Source: UBA7683 sp964397855
Lineage (GTDB): Bacteria > Patescibacteriota > Saccharimonadia > Saccharimonadales > UBA7683
Direction: 5' to 3'
Length of the DNA: 58,440 nucleotides
Assembly: GCA_964397855.1 (NCBI GenBank)
Contig: CAYNKQ010000004.1
Span: 1-58,440, forward strand
The notes beneath the pieces were generated by a model. The model ran no database searches. It worked only from the letters and a program-made list of their open reading frames with translations, and had not been told where the DNA came from. Made by a program: the position numbers and the translations under genes. Shown here piece after piece: positions 58,386-58,440 of the stretch (positions are counted from its first letter, which is position 1; every line of letters begins with the position of its first letter).

Positions 58386-58440
58386 GGGGGCGTAGCTCAG
58401 TGGTTAGAGCAGTTGGCTCATAACTAATTGGTCCCTGGTT
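58386..58440 (+). tRNA. tRNA with CAT anticodon, 3' part beyond window (Ile2 or elongator Met)
   Basis: Acceptor 5' strand GGGGGCG, TA, D-arm GCTC/GAGC, anticodon stem GTTGG/CTAAT with loop CTCATAA, variable TGGTC and start of the T-arm CCTGG TT. It is a different species from the CAT tRNAs at 47672 and 57538. Truncated by the window end. Confidence 0.88.

Overview
The window reads as a chromosomal segment of a Patescibacteria/CPR bacterium, most likely Candidatus Saccharibacteria. This is an inference from protein content and style: short single-domain versions of housekeeping proteins (HrcA 234 aa, TilS 316 aa), Gram-positive-like surface proteins ending in LAxTG-type sorting signals, a VKOR family protein, and no amino-acid or nucleotide biosynthesis apart from a FolC-like ligase and a TrpC-like fragment. 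UGA is used as a stop (for example rimB-like, NYN and the 252-aa gene), so the UGA-recoding CPR groups are unlikely. Two runs of ten N (38928-38937 and 44262-44271) show that it is a scaffold.

Layout. 1-7.3 kb: tRNA-Lys end, then a dense peptide-ligase neighbourhood (DUF192 protein, RimK, RimB-like protease, three more ATP-grasp ligases, an S51 peptidase). 7.4-19.3 kb: membrane proteins, then the heat-shock block (dnaJ with an NYN nuclease, VKOR, dnaK, grpE, hrcA, two CIRCE operators), a degenerate guanylate-kinase-like protein, folC and a Bcp peroxiredoxin. 19.3-26.3 kb: three large secreted surface proteins (two CSLREA/beta-helix, one CotH with lamin-tail domains). 26.5-36.7 kb: lepA, a TrpC-like protein, murJ, ftsH, tilS, small membrane proteins and a MarR/MFS efflux pair. 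36.8-43.4 kb: a Vgb-like propeller surface protein, the Tat translocon (tatA, tatC and a small possible Tat-type protein), a small anchored protein, a P1 peptidase and a CSLREA protein. 43.6-47.7 kb: a large transglutaminase-like protein interrupted by a gap and a cluster of unknown small genes. 47.7-58.4 kb: tRNA-Met, a 14-codon ORF transcript, an ATP-cone protein next to a cysteine-less flavoprotein, an RRM protein, a P-type ATPase, an EamA transporter, another CSLREA protein lacking a normal start codon, an APH-type kinase, an alpha/beta hydrolase, initiator tRNA, a DivIC/FtsB-like protein and the start of a further CAU tRNA.

Themes. (1) Many genes have a -10 box, often the extended form TGnTAtnnT, ending exactly 6-10 nt before the ATG, with no Shine-Dalgarno; these look like leaderless mRNAs, alternating with genes that carry strong AGGAG sites. 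(2) Six surface proteins share an LAxTG- or LSGTG-like motif, a membrane span and a basic tail; no sortase is in the window. (3) The 1.2-7.3 kb locus joins enzymes that add amino acids to carboxyl groups with two peptidases that could remove them. (4) Intergenic hairpins sharing GTCATYCC arms recur at gene ends.
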